Assembly: GCA_964468185.1 (NCBI GenBank)
Contig: CAYXTR010000022.1
Location: 1 to 64,000 of the forward strand
Source: JANQFV01 sp964468185
GTDB taxonomy: Bacteria; Planctomycetota; Phycisphaerae; UBA1845; Fen-1342
DNA length: 64,000 nt
Reading direction: 5' to 3'
Under the pieces are notes generated by a model. It had not been told where the DNA came from and ran no database searches. It saw nothing but the letters and a program-made list of their open reading frames with translations. This document shows, piece after piece, positions 27,947 through 36,739 of this stretch. A program made the position numbers and the translations under genes. Each line of letters starts with the position of its first letter. Positions within the stretch are counted from its first letter, which is position 1.

Positions 27947-29104
27947 TTATGAACGTGCGCCGGCGGCGGAAGCGGCGGGTGCCACCGCTTCCGGGCCGTA
28001 GAGGGCTTCGAGGGCGTTCCAGACCTGGGGGTGCAGGTCGGGATCGAGTTTCTCGCGGTCGGCGAAGCTGGTGCCGAGAGGGTAGAACCAGTCGGTGATT
28101 TCACCGTCCTGATCGGTGCGGACGACGATGCCGTGGCGGTGGATGAGGATGAGGCGGCCGTCGTCGACTTCGTCGTCGAGGTAGACGCGCTCGACGGGGT
28201 CGGCGGAGGCACGGTCGTTGTAGACCTGGGCGAAGTATTCGCCATCGGGCAGCAGGTGGATACCGCGGACGTATTTCTCGTTGGCGTGGGGTCGCCGATT
28301 GACGGGAGTGCGCTCAACTGGCGTGGAATCGGGCTCCGGTGTCGGGCGCGGGTCAGGCGAATGGACCACGGTGCGTGGCTCTTGGTAGGGGGTGAAGAGG
28401 CTCTTCTCGTAGATGAGCTCGTATTCGTCGATCGGGTGGCGCAGGCGGCCTTCGTCGAGCTCGACGATTTCCTCCATGATGGGAAACCCGTCGACTTCCT
28501 TGAGTTCGGGAAGGACGAGGGTGGTGGCGGAGATGGTAACGCGTAGCTCGGGGCCGTTGGGGCCGAGGGCGTCATGGTCGCGGCCGCCGCGGCGACCGGG
28601 GCGACTGCGTCGGCGATTCGAGTTGACCTGGCTGATGACGGCGCTATCGGCGGTGAGGCGGACCTTCTCGAGGCGGGCGAGGTAGTCGCGGCGATAGAAG
28701 TCGCGGAGGAAGCCGACGATCTGGTTGAGGGTACCGGAGGCGTTGATATTGAGTGGGACGCCGACGGCGCCGTTGCGGTACGGGATGTAAGAGCCGGGGC
28801 TGACCTTGGGATTGCCGAGGCCGTGCTTTTCGAGGAGTTGGTGCATGTCTTCACGAAAGACGCGTTCGGCCTGTTGTGGACTACGGGCGAGGGTGCGGCG
28901 TGTAAGGTCTTTCCAATCGGATTCGATGCGGCGCAGCAGGACTTTCTCGGCGTCGTAGTCGGCGATCTTCTCGCGCTGGGCGTTGATCTTCTCGTCGAGG
29001 CTGTTGAGTGGGCCGATGATCAGCGTCTTGACGACGCCGACGGTGGCGGCGCCGACCAGGACGATGCCGACGGCACTGGCAAGATATTTTTCACGCGAGG
29101 TCAT
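27947..29104 (-). CDS. gspM: GspM/PilO-like inner-membrane assembly protein with long C-terminal extension
   Basis: This 385-residue protein has one N-terminal membrane helix (YLASAVGIVLVGAATVGVV, residues 7-25), a short coiled coil at about 32-75, and then a domain consistent with the ferredoxin-like fold of PilO/GspM (residues about 85-215, including LNQIVGFLRDFYRRDYLARL). That architecture and its place right after the PilM-PilN-like gene support a role in the inner-membrane assembly platform. The remaining 170 residues exceed the usual family length and include a Pro/Thr-rich linker and a small beta-rich domain of unknown role. The start ATG is 6 bases after the upstream stop. The call rests more on context and topology than on sequence motifs. 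Confidence 0.72.
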   Translation of the reverse strand: MTSREKYLASAVGIVLVGAATVGVVKTLIIGPLNSLDEKINAQREKIADYDAEKVLLRRIESDWKDLTRRTLARSPQQAERVFREDMHQLLEKHGLGNPKVSPGSYIPYRNGAVGVPLNINASGTLNQIVGFLRDFYRRDYLARLEKVRLTADSAVISQVNSNRRRSRPGRRGGRDHDALGPNGPELRVTISATTLVLPELKEVDGFPIMEEIVELDEGRLRHPIDEYELIYEKSLFTPYQEPRTVVHSPDPRPTPEPDSTPVERTPVNRRPHANEKYVRGIHLLPDGEYFAQVYNDRASADPVERVYLDDEVDDGRLILIHRHGIVVRTDQDGEITDWFYPLGTSFADREKLDPDLHPQVWNALEALYGPEAVAPAASAAGARS

Positions 29105-29110
29105 GGCGGT

Positions 29111-30739
29111 TTAGTCCAGTCCGAAGCGCTTGGCTTCCTTCTTACGCTCTTTCTCGTTCTGGGCGGCTTCGTTACGCAGTTCACGGAGGCGGCGGAGATC
29201 GATCTGAATATCGACTTTGCCGTGATAACGCTGGCCGGAGACGTTGGTCCAGGTACCCTGGGTCGCGACATAGGGCCGCTTGCCGTCGAGCTTGAGTTCG
29301 TTGAGGCGGGTGACGAATTCGGTTGGCACTTCCCAGTCCGTCGCATAGACGTTGCGGAGGGTGATGCCGGGATTGCGAGAGCGGGCATCGAGCGAGATTT
29401 CCTGCAAGACGAGCTGGTCGCCGAGGCGGGTCTCATCGTCTGCGGCGTTAGCGAGGCGGGTGATGGCGAGCAGTTCGTCGGGCCAGGGGGTATCGGCCTG
29501 CCACTCGCGCACCTGCTCGACCTGGTGACGGACGGCGATCTTCTTTTTGAGGACGTCGCGGAGCGCGTTGCGCTGGCGTTGGAGCGCTGCCAGTGTTGCG
29601 GCCTTGTCCTGGTAGATCCAGCCGTAGGCGGTCAGGGCGCCGGCGAGGACCATGGCAGCGGCGATGCCGCCGGTGCGGACACGTTTGCGGAGTGTCTCGC
29701 GTGAGGAGACGGGGCGTTTGGGGTTGAGGAAGTCGAGGGCGAGGAGGCCTTCGCTACTGACGCCCCAGGCGAGGCCGAGGGTGGCGGAGAAGGAGCGCAG
29801 CTTGGCGGATTCGCCGGCGGCGATGCCGAGCGGGCCGGTAGGGTCGAAGAGACGGACGGGATAGCCGAGGCGTTGCTGCAAGCGCTCGGCGAGTTGGGTT
29901 TCGATGCCGGTACCGCCGGCGATGAGGACCTTGTCGATGCCGCCGGTGGGATCGGTAGCACGGTAGGCCTGGAGCGTACGCGTGACTTCGACGAGTAGTT
30001 CGTTGACGGCGGCTTCGATCGCTTCATCGGCGCTGTCGAGGTCGGCGATTTCGGCGAGGGAGATTACGCGGGAGTCTTCGCGGGAGGCGCCTTCGCCGGT
30101 GGGGATGGGGACGTTGACGTTGGCGGAGCGCGCGAAGGAGAGTCCGTGGTTGCTGATGACATCGATTTCGGTAGCGCCGGGTCCGACGTCGACGAACAAG
30201 ACGCGTTGATCGCGGGTTTCCTCGACCTTGCGAACGGCAACCATGTTGGCGTATGGGCGCAGGCCGATGCGGGCGGGGGTGAGGCCGGCGGCTTCGCAGG
30301 TAGCGCGGACGCGGTTGAGGGTGTCCTGGGTGATGGCGGCGAGGAGGACCTCGGTGGCGAGGCCTTTGTCGTTGCGCTGGGTGATGACGTAGTCGACGGC
30401 GGCGGAGTCGATGGGGAACGGCAGCTCCTTCATCGCCTGGAAGCGGACACCGGCGGCGACTTCGTTGGTAGGCGTGGGCGGTAGTGCGAGGCGATTGATG
30501 ACGGCGCGTTCGCGGGGGACGTCGACGACGGCCGTCTTGTGGCGGAGGCGGTGGCGGCGGAGCATGCCGCGGATGAACTCACCAAGTGCTTCGGCGTCGT
30601 CGGCATCGACGTTGTTGGGCAGGCGGTGGGAGTGGGCATCTTCGAGGAAGATGCGTCCCTTGCCCACGCGGGCGACGACGATGCGCAGCGAGCGTTTGTC
30701 CCAATCCAGGCACAGCACCTTGCGAGAGAGTTTGATCAC
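29111..30739 (-). CDS. gspL: GspL-like protein: PilM actin-like domain fused to PilN domain
   Basis: This 542-residue protein starts with an actin-like ATPase domain of the PilM/GspL type (residues about 5-355; VLCLDWDKRSLRIVVARVG near the N-terminus, VLFVDVGPGATEIDVI and VLIAGGTGIETQLAERL further in). A single membrane helix follows at about 375-395 (GGIAAAMVLAGALTAYGWIY). A short coiled coil and a PilN-like periplasmic domain then run to a charged C-terminus. GspL combines these parts in type II systems, whereas pili use separate PilM and PilN. It should anchor the secretion ATPase to the inner membrane. The GTG at 30739 is chosen because GAGAGGAA precedes it by about 7 bases and it sits 19 bases after gspK. 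Confidence 0.86.
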   Translation of the reverse strand: MIKLSRKVLCLDWDKRSLRIVVARVGKGRIFLEDAHSHRLPNNVDADDAEALGEFIRGMLRRHRLRHKTAVVDVPRERAVINRLALPPTPTNEVAAGVRFQAMKELPFPIDSAAVDYVITQRNDKGLATEVLLAAITQDTLNRVRATCEAAGLTPARIGLRPYANMVAVRKVEETRDQRVLFVDVGPGATEIDVISNHGLSFARSANVNVPIPTGEGASREDSRVISLAEIADLDSADEAIEAAVNELLVEVTRTLQAYRATDPTGGIDKVLIAGGTGIETQLAERLQQRLGYPVRLFDPTGPLGIAAGESAKLRSFSATLGLAWGVSSEGLLALDFLNPKRPVSSRETLRKRVRTGGIAAAMVLAGALTAYGWIYQDKAATLAALQRQRNALRDVLKKKIAVRHQVEQVREWQADTPWPDELLAITRLANAADDETRLGDQLVLQEISLDARSRNPGITLRNVYATDWEVPTEFVTRLNELKLDGKRPYVATQGTWTNVSGQRYHGKVDIQIDLRRLRELRNEAAQNEKERKKEAKRFGLD

Positions 30740-30758
30740 GATGCGTTCCTCTCGTGCA

Positions 30759-32165
30759 CTACTCCTGCCCCTGGGGCAGGTACTCATCCTCATCGATCGG
30801 CCAAGCGAGGCCGAGCGAGGTCAGATCGCGTTCGTAGATCACCTGCGGCAGCGAGCCACGCATTTCGACAATCCACTCCACGCGCCGGGCGAGCTTCGTA
30901 TGATCGCCGTAGCCGACGATCTCGATTCGGAACTGGACGGCGCGGGTGGTGATCTTATCCTGAATGGCGGCGAACGTCGCGGCGTCGATCGCCCCACTGG
31001 TGGTGAGCCAGTTCGCGGATTCGAGCTCTTCGGGCATGAGCTGGCCACGGGTAGCGACGATTTCCTCGGCGGCGCCTTCGGGCATGCCCTCCAGGGCGGC
31101 GAGGACGCGGGCGGGGGCGGTGTTGATGTTGATCAGGCCTTCGACGACGTTGACGTTTTCGCCGGCCTGATCCCACGGGCTGCCGGCGGCGGATTCACTA
31201 CTTTCGGCTTCCTCGTTCTCGTCCTCGTCGAGCAGGCCTTCGAGTTCATCGAGCGCGCCTTCGAGCTGGTCGTTTTCGTTCTCGCCATTGCCCCCCTGCT
31301 GGTCGTTCTGGTTGTTGTTGCCCGCCTGCGGCTCACGCGACCAGACGGTGACGAAGGGGGCGATGCCACGGTCGAGGCGGCCGTCGGCGTTGTCGTAGTA
31401 GGGGAAGGTCTCTTCGCCGTCGTCCTCGTTGCCGTCGAGCAGGCCGTTGCGGTTGGTGTCTTCGCCATAGAGGACGGCGGCGCTGAAGCCCTTTACGAGG
31501 AGGAGTTCATCGATGGTATCGAGCGGGCCGTTCTTCGGGTAGTAGCCAGGTTCGAGGAGGGTGTAGTAGTCGTCGGCTTCGGCGCCGCCGGGGCGGGGAT
31601 CGTTGTCTTCGTCGAGCCAGTCGAGGAGGCAAGCGACGATTTCGTCGGGATTCTCGATGCGCAGGTCGAGCAGGAGCGGGGTGAACAGGCGGGTGATTTC
31701 GGTTTCGGTAGCTGCGTTAAGGTTCAGCTTGCTGGCTTCCGGGGTAAGACCGTAGCGCATCCACTGATCGTATTCGGTGCTTTCGTAGTGTGGCGCGACG
31801 ACGCTGTAGCGCCAGGCTTCGACAGGCTCGACGAAGCCCTCTTCGAAGATGGCCTCGCGTGAGCGGAGATTGGTCTCGGCGATGGGGTCATCGTCGCGGT
31901 TGAAATGGGGTGACCAGACGAGTATGTGCCGGAAACGCTCGGGGTTGTCGTACCAGAAGCCGATGTTGTCTGCGTTTTCACGGAGGAGGTAGAGCACCTC
32001 TTCGAGTCCGGAATCGACGGCGAGCTGTGCCTGCTGGCCATCGCGTTGAGCCTGGAGACCGGCGATTTCAGCGCGGACAAAGAACATGAACCCGGCCATG
32101 ATCAGCGCGAGGAGGCCGATGAGGACGAGGACGACGGGGAGGATCATGGCGCGGTGACGGGTCAT
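30759..32165 (-). CDS. gspK: GspK-like minor pseudopilin
   Basis: This 468-residue protein begins with a short basic leader and a hydrophobic helix, RHRA then MILPVVLVLIGLLALIMAG. It lacks the Glu at position 5, as known GspK proteins do. The helix-hairpin-helix-rich body typical of GspK shows as SKLNLNAATETEI near residue 145 and LININTAPARVLAAL near 348. An EF-hand-like loop, DTNRNGLLDGNE, lies near residue 237, and an acidic Asn/Gln/Glu linker follows at about 280-330. GspK caps the pseudopilus tip with GspI and GspJ. Its start overlaps the gspJ stop as ATGA. Length is greater than the typical 320-330 residues because of the linker and insertions. Confidence 0.9.
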   Translation of the reverse strand: MTRHRAMILPVVLVLIGLLALIMAGFMFFVRAEIAGLQAQRDGQQAQLAVDSGLEEVLYLLRENADNIGFWYDNPERFRHILVWSPHFNRDDDPIAETNLRSREAIFEEGFVEPVEAWRYSVVAPHYESTEYDQWMRYGLTPEASKLNLNAATETEITRLFTPLLLDLRIENPDEIVACLLDWLDEDNDPRPGGAEADDYYTLLEPGYYPKNGPLDTIDELLLVKGFSAAVLYGEDTNRNGLLDGNEDDGEETFPYYDNADGRLDRGIAPFVTVWSREPQAGNNNQNDQQGGNGENENDQLEGALDELEGLLDEDENEEAESSESAAGSPWDQAGENVNVVEGLININTAPARVLAALEGMPEGAAEEIVATRGQLMPEELESANWLTTSGAIDAATFAAIQDKITTRAVQFRIEIVGYGDHTKLARRVEWIVEMRGSLPQVIYERDLTSLGLAWPIDEDEYLPQGQE

Positions 32166-33085
32166 CGCTCATCCTCCTCTTCGCCAAACTCATCGAGGGC
32201 GCCTTCCAGATCGCCGCCCATTTCCTGAAGCGCCTCTTCGTCGAGACCGCCGAACTCGTAGAACTCGGTCATCTGGTCGCCGAGCTTGTTCACGCGGCTG
32301 CCGAAGGTCTGGTCGGCAGCGCGGATGGGGACGATGAAACTGAAGCGGTTGGGGTTGGGATATTCGTCGGGGTTGAGCGGATACTGGTCGAGGGGGTATT
32401 GCTCGAGGTCGCGATCTTCGAGATCGTCGTGGGTGATGGAGTCGAAGCCGACGGTGATCTGGACCATGTGCGGCAACGGGTTGCCTGCCGCGACGTTCCA
32501 GGTGGTGCTCCACTCGGCGCCATCGAAGTAGCGGAACTCGAGGTAGCCCAGTTCGGGGGCCCAGAGGTCGTGTCGTTTGTAGAGCAGGTCTTCGTCTTCG
32601 GGGACGTCATCTTCGGTGAGGAAGGGTTCGAGGGCGCGGCGTTCGGTGCGGAGGATGCCGCCCACGAGCGGCTCGCCTTCTTCGGTTTCCTCTTCGGGGT
32701 CGATCCAGAGGCGATAGCCGACCTGGCGCAGGTCGGGCTGCGGGGCGTAGGGCTCCTCGTTCGCGCCGTAGAACACGTACGAGTAGCGGTCGGGGATTCT
32801 GACGGTTGTGAACGTCACGCTGCGGCGATCGCCCTGGAAGCGGGTAATCGGAAAGCCGATCTGCTCGGCAGCCACGGCATTGCGCATTTCGCCGGCGATC
32901 TGGCTGAGCATCTGGTGGACGATGGCGGTGCGGTCGGCTTCCGTCGCAGCTTTCTCGCGGATCTCGAGCGTTTGCCAGAAGAACGTCATCAGCGCCAGCA
33001 AGAGGCCGGAGATCAGCGTGAGGGTGATGAGGACCTCGAGCAGTGTGAGCGCGCGGTGGTGAAGGCGGGAGATCCGTCGGTGCAT
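32162..33085 (-). CDS. gspJ: GspJ-like minor pseudopilin
   Basis: This 307-residue protein has a type IV prepilin leader, HHRA then LTLLEVLITLTLISGLLLA, with Glu5 in place and alanine instead of the common glycine at the cleavage site. The mature body is a beta-rich domain containing aromatic and acidic strands, and the last 40 residues are strongly acidic (a Glu/Asp-rich tail). Position between gspI and gspK with ATGA overlaps on both sides supports GspJ. It should be processed by a prepilin peptidase that is not encoded in this window, then join the pseudopilus tip complex. Typical GspJ is about 200 residues, so this one is extended. Confidence 0.85.
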   Translation of the reverse strand: MHRRISRLHHRALTLLEVLITLTLISGLLLALMTFFWQTLEIREKAATEADRTAIVHQMLSQIAGEMRNAVAAEQIGFPITRFQGDRRSVTFTTVRIPDRYSYVFYGANEEPYAPQPDLRQVGYRLWIDPEEETEEGEPLVGGILRTERRALEPFLTEDDVPEDEDLLYKRHDLWAPELGYLEFRYFDGAEWSTTWNVAAGNPLPHMVQITVGFDSITHDDLEDRDLEQYPLDQYPLNPDEYPNPNRFSFIVPIRAADQTFGSRVNKLGDQMTEFYEFGGLDEEALQEMGGDLEGALDEFGEEEDER

Positions 33086-34092
33086 CAGCGCCCCCCCTGC
33101 TGTCGCTCGTACTGCTCGCGGAGGCGCATGAGATCCTCGATGGTGTATTCGCCGCCGGGACCGGAGCCCGGGCCGATCTCGATGCCGTCGACTTCGCGGT
33201 TTTCATCGATGGGCGGGGGTTCGGTGCGCCCCGGGCTGCGCCCGCCACGGCCGCCGGGCCCCCGGTCGTCGCCGCGCCCGCGGCCGCGGCCGGCACCATC
33301 GCGTGCACCGCGACCACCGCCGCCGGCGCCGCCGGCGAGATCGCGAATGAGCTGCTCCATGTCTTCCTGGCTGCCGGGGACTTGGCCGGCGCCGGCGCCT
33401 TGGAGCAATTCCTGGACGTTTGCGCCGCCGGCCTGGTTCAGCAGGCCCTGGAGGTCCTGCCCGGAGAGGTTGATGCCGAGCTGCGCGAGGATGGGGGTCA
33501 GCATGGGCATGAGTTGTTCGAGCGTGCCCTCATCGAGCAGGGCGACGAGCTGCTGGAGATCGACATTATGGGGGTCGAAGCCGGCGATGGGGACGAGCTG
33601 TTCGAGCTGGTCGATCATGTCCTGGCTGAGACCGGCCTCTTCGACGAGGTCGATTTTGGGTGGCGCGGCGCGGAGGAAGGCCATGCGGCGCATGACGTCG
33701 GCACCGTCGATGGTTTCCCAGTCGTCGGGGTCGTGCTGGTAGAGGATTTCGACGACGACGATGCCGAACTGCTCCTCTTCGGTTTCCTGATCAATGGGCT
33801 CGAGCGTGATGCGATAGAACCAGCCGGGGTAGTAGTCGCCGAATTCCTCTTCGACGATTTCCTCTTCGAGGACGCGCTGGCGGAGTTCGGGGTCCAGGCG
33901 GGCGAGGTGGATCATGCGGTCGGCGAGCAAGGCCGCGCGGAGGTTTTCCTCGCCGCGCTCGACCATGGTCAGGCCGGCGGAGAGTTGGGCGCCGAGCAGG
34001 CCCATGGCCGTAACGAGGATGGCGAGGGCGACGACGACTTCGAGCAGCAGTGCCGCGCGGCGGCGGGATGGCGCGGTTGGCAGGGGGCTCAT
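33085..34092 (-). CDS. gspI: GspI-like minor pseudopilin with long Gly/Arg-rich extension
   Basis: This 335-residue protein has a prepilin leader, PSRRRA then ALLLEVVVALAILVTAMG, with Glu5 present. Residues about 14-130 match the size of ordinary GspI, which totals about 120. The rest is unusual: helical stretches rich in Leu and Gln (residues about 160-235), then a Gly/Arg-rich low-complexity region (GGGGRGARDGAGRGRGRGDD) and a short acidic C-terminal segment. The same Gly/Arg flavour appears in loops of the giant secretin from this operon. Start and stop both overlap neighbours as ATGA, showing tight translational coupling. Confidence 0.83.
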   Translation of the reverse strand: MSPLPTAPSRRRAALLLEVVVALAILVTAMGLLGAQLSAGLTMVERGEENLRAALLADRMIHLARLDPELRQRVLEEEIVEEEFGDYYPGWFYRITLEPIDQETEEEQFGIVVVEILYQHDPDDWETIDGADVMRRMAFLRAAPPKIDLVEEAGLSQDMIDQLEQLVPIAGFDPHNVDLQQLVALLDEGTLEQLMPMLTPILAQLGINLSGQDLQGLLNQAGGANVQELLQGAGAGQVPGSQEDMEQLIRDLAGGAGGGGRGARDGAGRGRGRGDDRGPGGRGGRSPGRTEPPPIDENREVDGIEIGPGSGPGGEYTIEDLMRLREQYERQQGGR

Positions 34093-34784
34093 TCGTATCT
34101 CTCCAGGTCGTAGTCCAGCTCTTGCTCTTCCTCTTCGAGGGGCTCGGGACGGTAGACGTCCTCTTCCGGAAGCGCAGGCCAGGGCTCGACCGAAACGCGA
34201 CCGAGTCGACCGTCGAGGGTGAGCAGGAGCGCGCGTCCGCCGGCATCGCGCAGGATCCAGCGCAAGGAACTGCATGAGCCGTCCGGGGGGAAGTCGAGAT
34301 AGACGTCGCGTTCGAATTCTTCGAGCAACAGGGGCTCGATTTCCATTTCGGGGAATTCGAGCTCTTCGTCGATGATGCGGATCGGTGGCGGGCCCTGCGG
34401 CATAATCTGGATGGCCTCGACCCAGACGTCTTCGGGCAGGACGGCGGTGCCGGCCCAGCTTTCGGGGACGGGCTCGAATATGTGGGGCGCTTTGATGGGG
34501 TCGAGTTGACGTTCGATCCGGACGGTGCCGTCAAGCCGGAAGGTGACGCGGTAGCGGCGGGCCTCGTTCATGGCCTCGGCCCGGCACATGGACGCGAGTG
34601 CCTGGAAGCGCCGGGCGGCTTCGTGCAGTTGCTCGCGCTCGGAGCGCGTGGTGAATTCGGGCACGACCAGCGCAACGATGAGCACGATGAGCGCCATCAC
34701 GAGCAGCAGCTCGAGCAGCGTGAAGCCGCTACGAGCTGCGTGCGTCGGCGGGTGTTTGCGGGCTGGCCCTTGCACCTGTCGCAC
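34089..34784 (-). CDS. gspH: GspH-like minor pseudopilin
   Basis: This 231-residue protein carries a textbook prepilin signal, AARSG then FTLLELLLVMALIVLIVAL, with glycine at the cleavage site and Glu5. The leader is about 19 residues. The mature domain has the mixed beta strands expected for GspH/FimT, and the C-terminus is very acidic (EEEEQELDYDLERYE). It lies between gspG and gspI, the usual order. The start shown is a GTG without a convincing ribosome site; a second GTG three codons downstream at 34775 is equally possible. It should be a minor pilin near the tip of the secretion pseudopilus. Confidence 0.88.
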   Translation of the reverse strand: MRQVQGPARKHPPTHAARSGFTLLELLLVMALIVLIVALVVPEFTTRSEREQLHEAARRFQALASMCRAEAMNEARRYRVTFRLDGTVRIERQLDPIKAPHIFEPVPESWAGTAVLPEDVWVEAIQIMPQGPPPIRIIDEELEFPEMEIEPLLLEEFERDVYLDFPPDGSCSSLRWILRDAGGRALLLTLDGRLGRVSVEPWPALPEEDVYRPEPLEEEEQELDYDLERYE

Positions 34785-34812
34785 TCGTCACGAAGGGGGC
34801 TCGAGACCGGGA

Positions 34813-35268
34813 TCAGGCCTCTTCCCAGTTTTTGATGTCATCCTCGGTACCGGCCTCGCCGTCCGGGCCGGGACTGTAGAGGTCGTAGCCGTCTTCGTTG
34901 TACTCGCCCGGGTACTCGTAGACGTACTCGCCGCCCCAGGGGTCGCGGAGCTTTTCGGGGTCTTCGATATAGGGCCCGTTCCAGCGGTCGGCGGCTTCCT
35001 CGTCCTCGGGCTCCTCGACGAGCGCCAGGAGGCCGCCGTCTTCCTCGCCGGGGTAGCGGCCCATATCGAGGCGGTACATCTTGAGGGCGTTGGCGATGCT
35101 GCCGTCGATGGCGGCCTGGGCGAGGCGCTCCTCGGCCCCGCGCTGCACGCCGAAGAAGTTGGGCACGACAAACGCGGCCAGGAGGCCGATGATCACGACG
35201 ACCATCAGGACTTCGAGCAGCGTGAAGGCTCGGTTGCGGGACCGGGTGTTTCGGATCTTCTTGTTCAT
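34813..35268 (-). CDS. gspG: major pseudopilin GspG
   Basis: This 151-residue protein is the main subunit of the secretion pseudopilus. The leader RNTRSRNRA is followed by FTLLEVLMVVVIIGLLAAFV, with Glu5 and the proline-containing helix end VPNFFG. The body has the family pattern LKMYRLDMGRYPGEEDGG near residue 65, a WNGPYI and DPWGGEYVYEYPG segment, and a calcium-site-like loop DGYDLYSPGPDGEAGTEDD near the C-terminus. I prefer the ATG at 35268, with GGAG 9 bases upstream. An ATG at 35331 overlaps the gspF stop as ATGA and would add a 21-residue extension, so coupling from that codon cannot be excluded. The product identity is secure. Confidence 0.93.
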   Translation of the reverse strand: MNKKIRNTRSRNRAFTLLEVLMVVVIIGLLAAFVVPNFFGVQRGAEERLAQAAIDGSIANALKMYRLDMGRYPGEEDGGLLALVEEPEDEEAADRWNGPYIEDPEKLRDPWGGEYVYEYPGEYNEDGYDLYSPGPDGEAGTEDDIKNWEEA

Positions 35269-35327
35269 CTGCATCATCTCCGCTTTCGTCAGCATGTCAG
35301 GGAACTCAAGTTCTGCCCGTGTGGGGC

Positions 35328-36530
35328 TCATTTCAGACCGGAGGTCGCCATCCGCAGGATTGGCACGAGCAGTGCGACGGCGATGAAGGCGATCATCACG
35401 CCCATGATCAGCAGCAGAAGCGGCTCGAGCATGCGCATGGTGAAGTCGATCTGCCGGGCGGTGCGCTCTTCCTGGGTATTGGCGATTTCCACGAGGACTT
35501 TATCGAGGGTATTGCTCTCTTCTGCAACCGCGATCATGTCGACGATTGCGGGGGGGAAGACGCCGCTGGTGGTGAGTGGGCCGGCGAGGGGCTCGCCCTG
35601 GCGGACGTTCTCGGCGGCATCGTCGATGGCGTCGGAGAGCACTTCGTTGCCGGTGGAGTCTTTCGAGATTTTCAGTGATTGCAGGATTGGGATGCCGTTG
35701 GCCAGCATGGTGCCGAAGACGCGGCAGAAGCGGCAAATGGCGACCATCGTGTATATTTTTCCGAAGCCGACGATCTTCAACTGGAGGCGTGACCAGACGG
35801 CTTTGCCCATGGCGCTTTGGAAATAGAGAACAAGGGCGACGACGAGGACCACGATCGCGCCGAGGATGTACAAGCCATGGCTCTGCATGACGTCGCTGAC
35901 CCCGAAGACGATCTGGGTCGGGAGGGGCAGGTCCTGGTTGGAGAGCACCTCGCGGATCTTGGGCACGACGTAGGCCATGATGAAGGAGACGGCGCCGATG
36001 GCGCCGAAGAGCAGCACGGAGGGGTAGATCAGGGCGCCGATGAACTTGTTTTTAAGGGCGTCCTGACGGTTTACGAATTCGGACAAGCGGGTCAGGACGT
36101 CTTCGAGGAAGCCACCGCGTTCGCCGGCGCGGACCATGGCGGCGTGGAGCTCGGGGAAGGCGTGGGGGTGTTTGCGCATGGCGTCGGCGAGGGCATCGCC
36201 GCCGGCGACGTCGTCCTTGAGCTCGCGGAGCACTTGCGCAAGGGCTGGAGAAGACGCCTGCTGGCCGAGCACGTCGAGGGCGCGCAGGATGGGCACGCCG
36301 GCGCGGAGCAGGTCGGCGAGTTGCTCGTACATCTGGCCAACCTTGGACATGCTCACGCGGCGGGTGCGGCCGGTGAAGAGGGACTGCTGGCCGCGCTGCT
36401 CCTGTACATCGACGGGCATGAGCGAGCGTTCGTCGAGCAAGCGGGCGGCGGCGGCGGGGCTGTCGGCGATGAGTGAGCCGTTGACCTGCTCGCCGGTAGC
36501 GCTGCGTGCCTTGTAGACGAAGGTCGGCAT
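35328..36530 (-). CDS. gspF: type II secretion inner-membrane platform protein GspF
   Basis: This 400-residue polytopic protein is the platform that couples the secretion ATPase to pseudopilus growth. It has two repeated T2SSF cytoplasmic domains: residues about 60-185 (QLADLLRAGVPILRALDVL, VRAGERGGFLEDVL) and about 260-385 (FGTMLANGIPILQSLKI, VAEESNTLDKVLVEIA). Membrane helices lie near residues 170-195, 220-245 and 370-395. The N-terminal PTFVYKARSATGEQVNGSL is the usual GspF/PilC start. It is the first gene of the operon; the matching gspE ATPase that normally precedes it is absent here. The start is the ATG at 36530; GGGAG lies 12 bases upstream, which is a little far. Confidence 0.93.
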   Translation of the reverse strand: MPTFVYKARSATGEQVNGSLIADSPAAAARLLDERSLMPVDVQEQRGQQSLFTGRTRRVSMSKVGQMYEQLADLLRAGVPILRALDVLGQQASSPALAQVLRELKDDVAGGDALADAMRKHPHAFPELHAAMVRAGERGGFLEDVLTRLSEFVNRQDALKNKFIGALIYPSVLLFGAIGAVSFIMAYVVPKIREVLSNQDLPLPTQIVFGVSDVMQSHGLYILGAIVVLVVALVLYFQSAMGKAVWSRLQLKIVGFGKIYTMVAICRFCRVFGTMLANGIPILQSLKISKDSTGNEVLSDAIDDAAENVRQGEPLAGPLTTSGVFPPAIVDMIAVAEESNTLDKVLVEIANTQEERTARQIDFTMRMLEPLLLLIMGVMIAFIAVALLVPILRMATSGLK

Positions 36531-36739
36531 GAGCCGGGTAACTCCCATATCAGCGGGGTGAGACCCCGCACGCTGAGCCTGGTGTTGCGTATGATAGCTT
36601 ATACCGCGCCGAGGCGTCGGGGATGCAGCCGGACCCACGGGTGGGGCCCAAGCTGGCCGGCCGACGCTCCCGCTGGGCGAGCCACGAGCAAGTTACCGTG
36701 TGGCAGTAGCTTGTGGATCTTAGCCCAACGGGCTAGATT

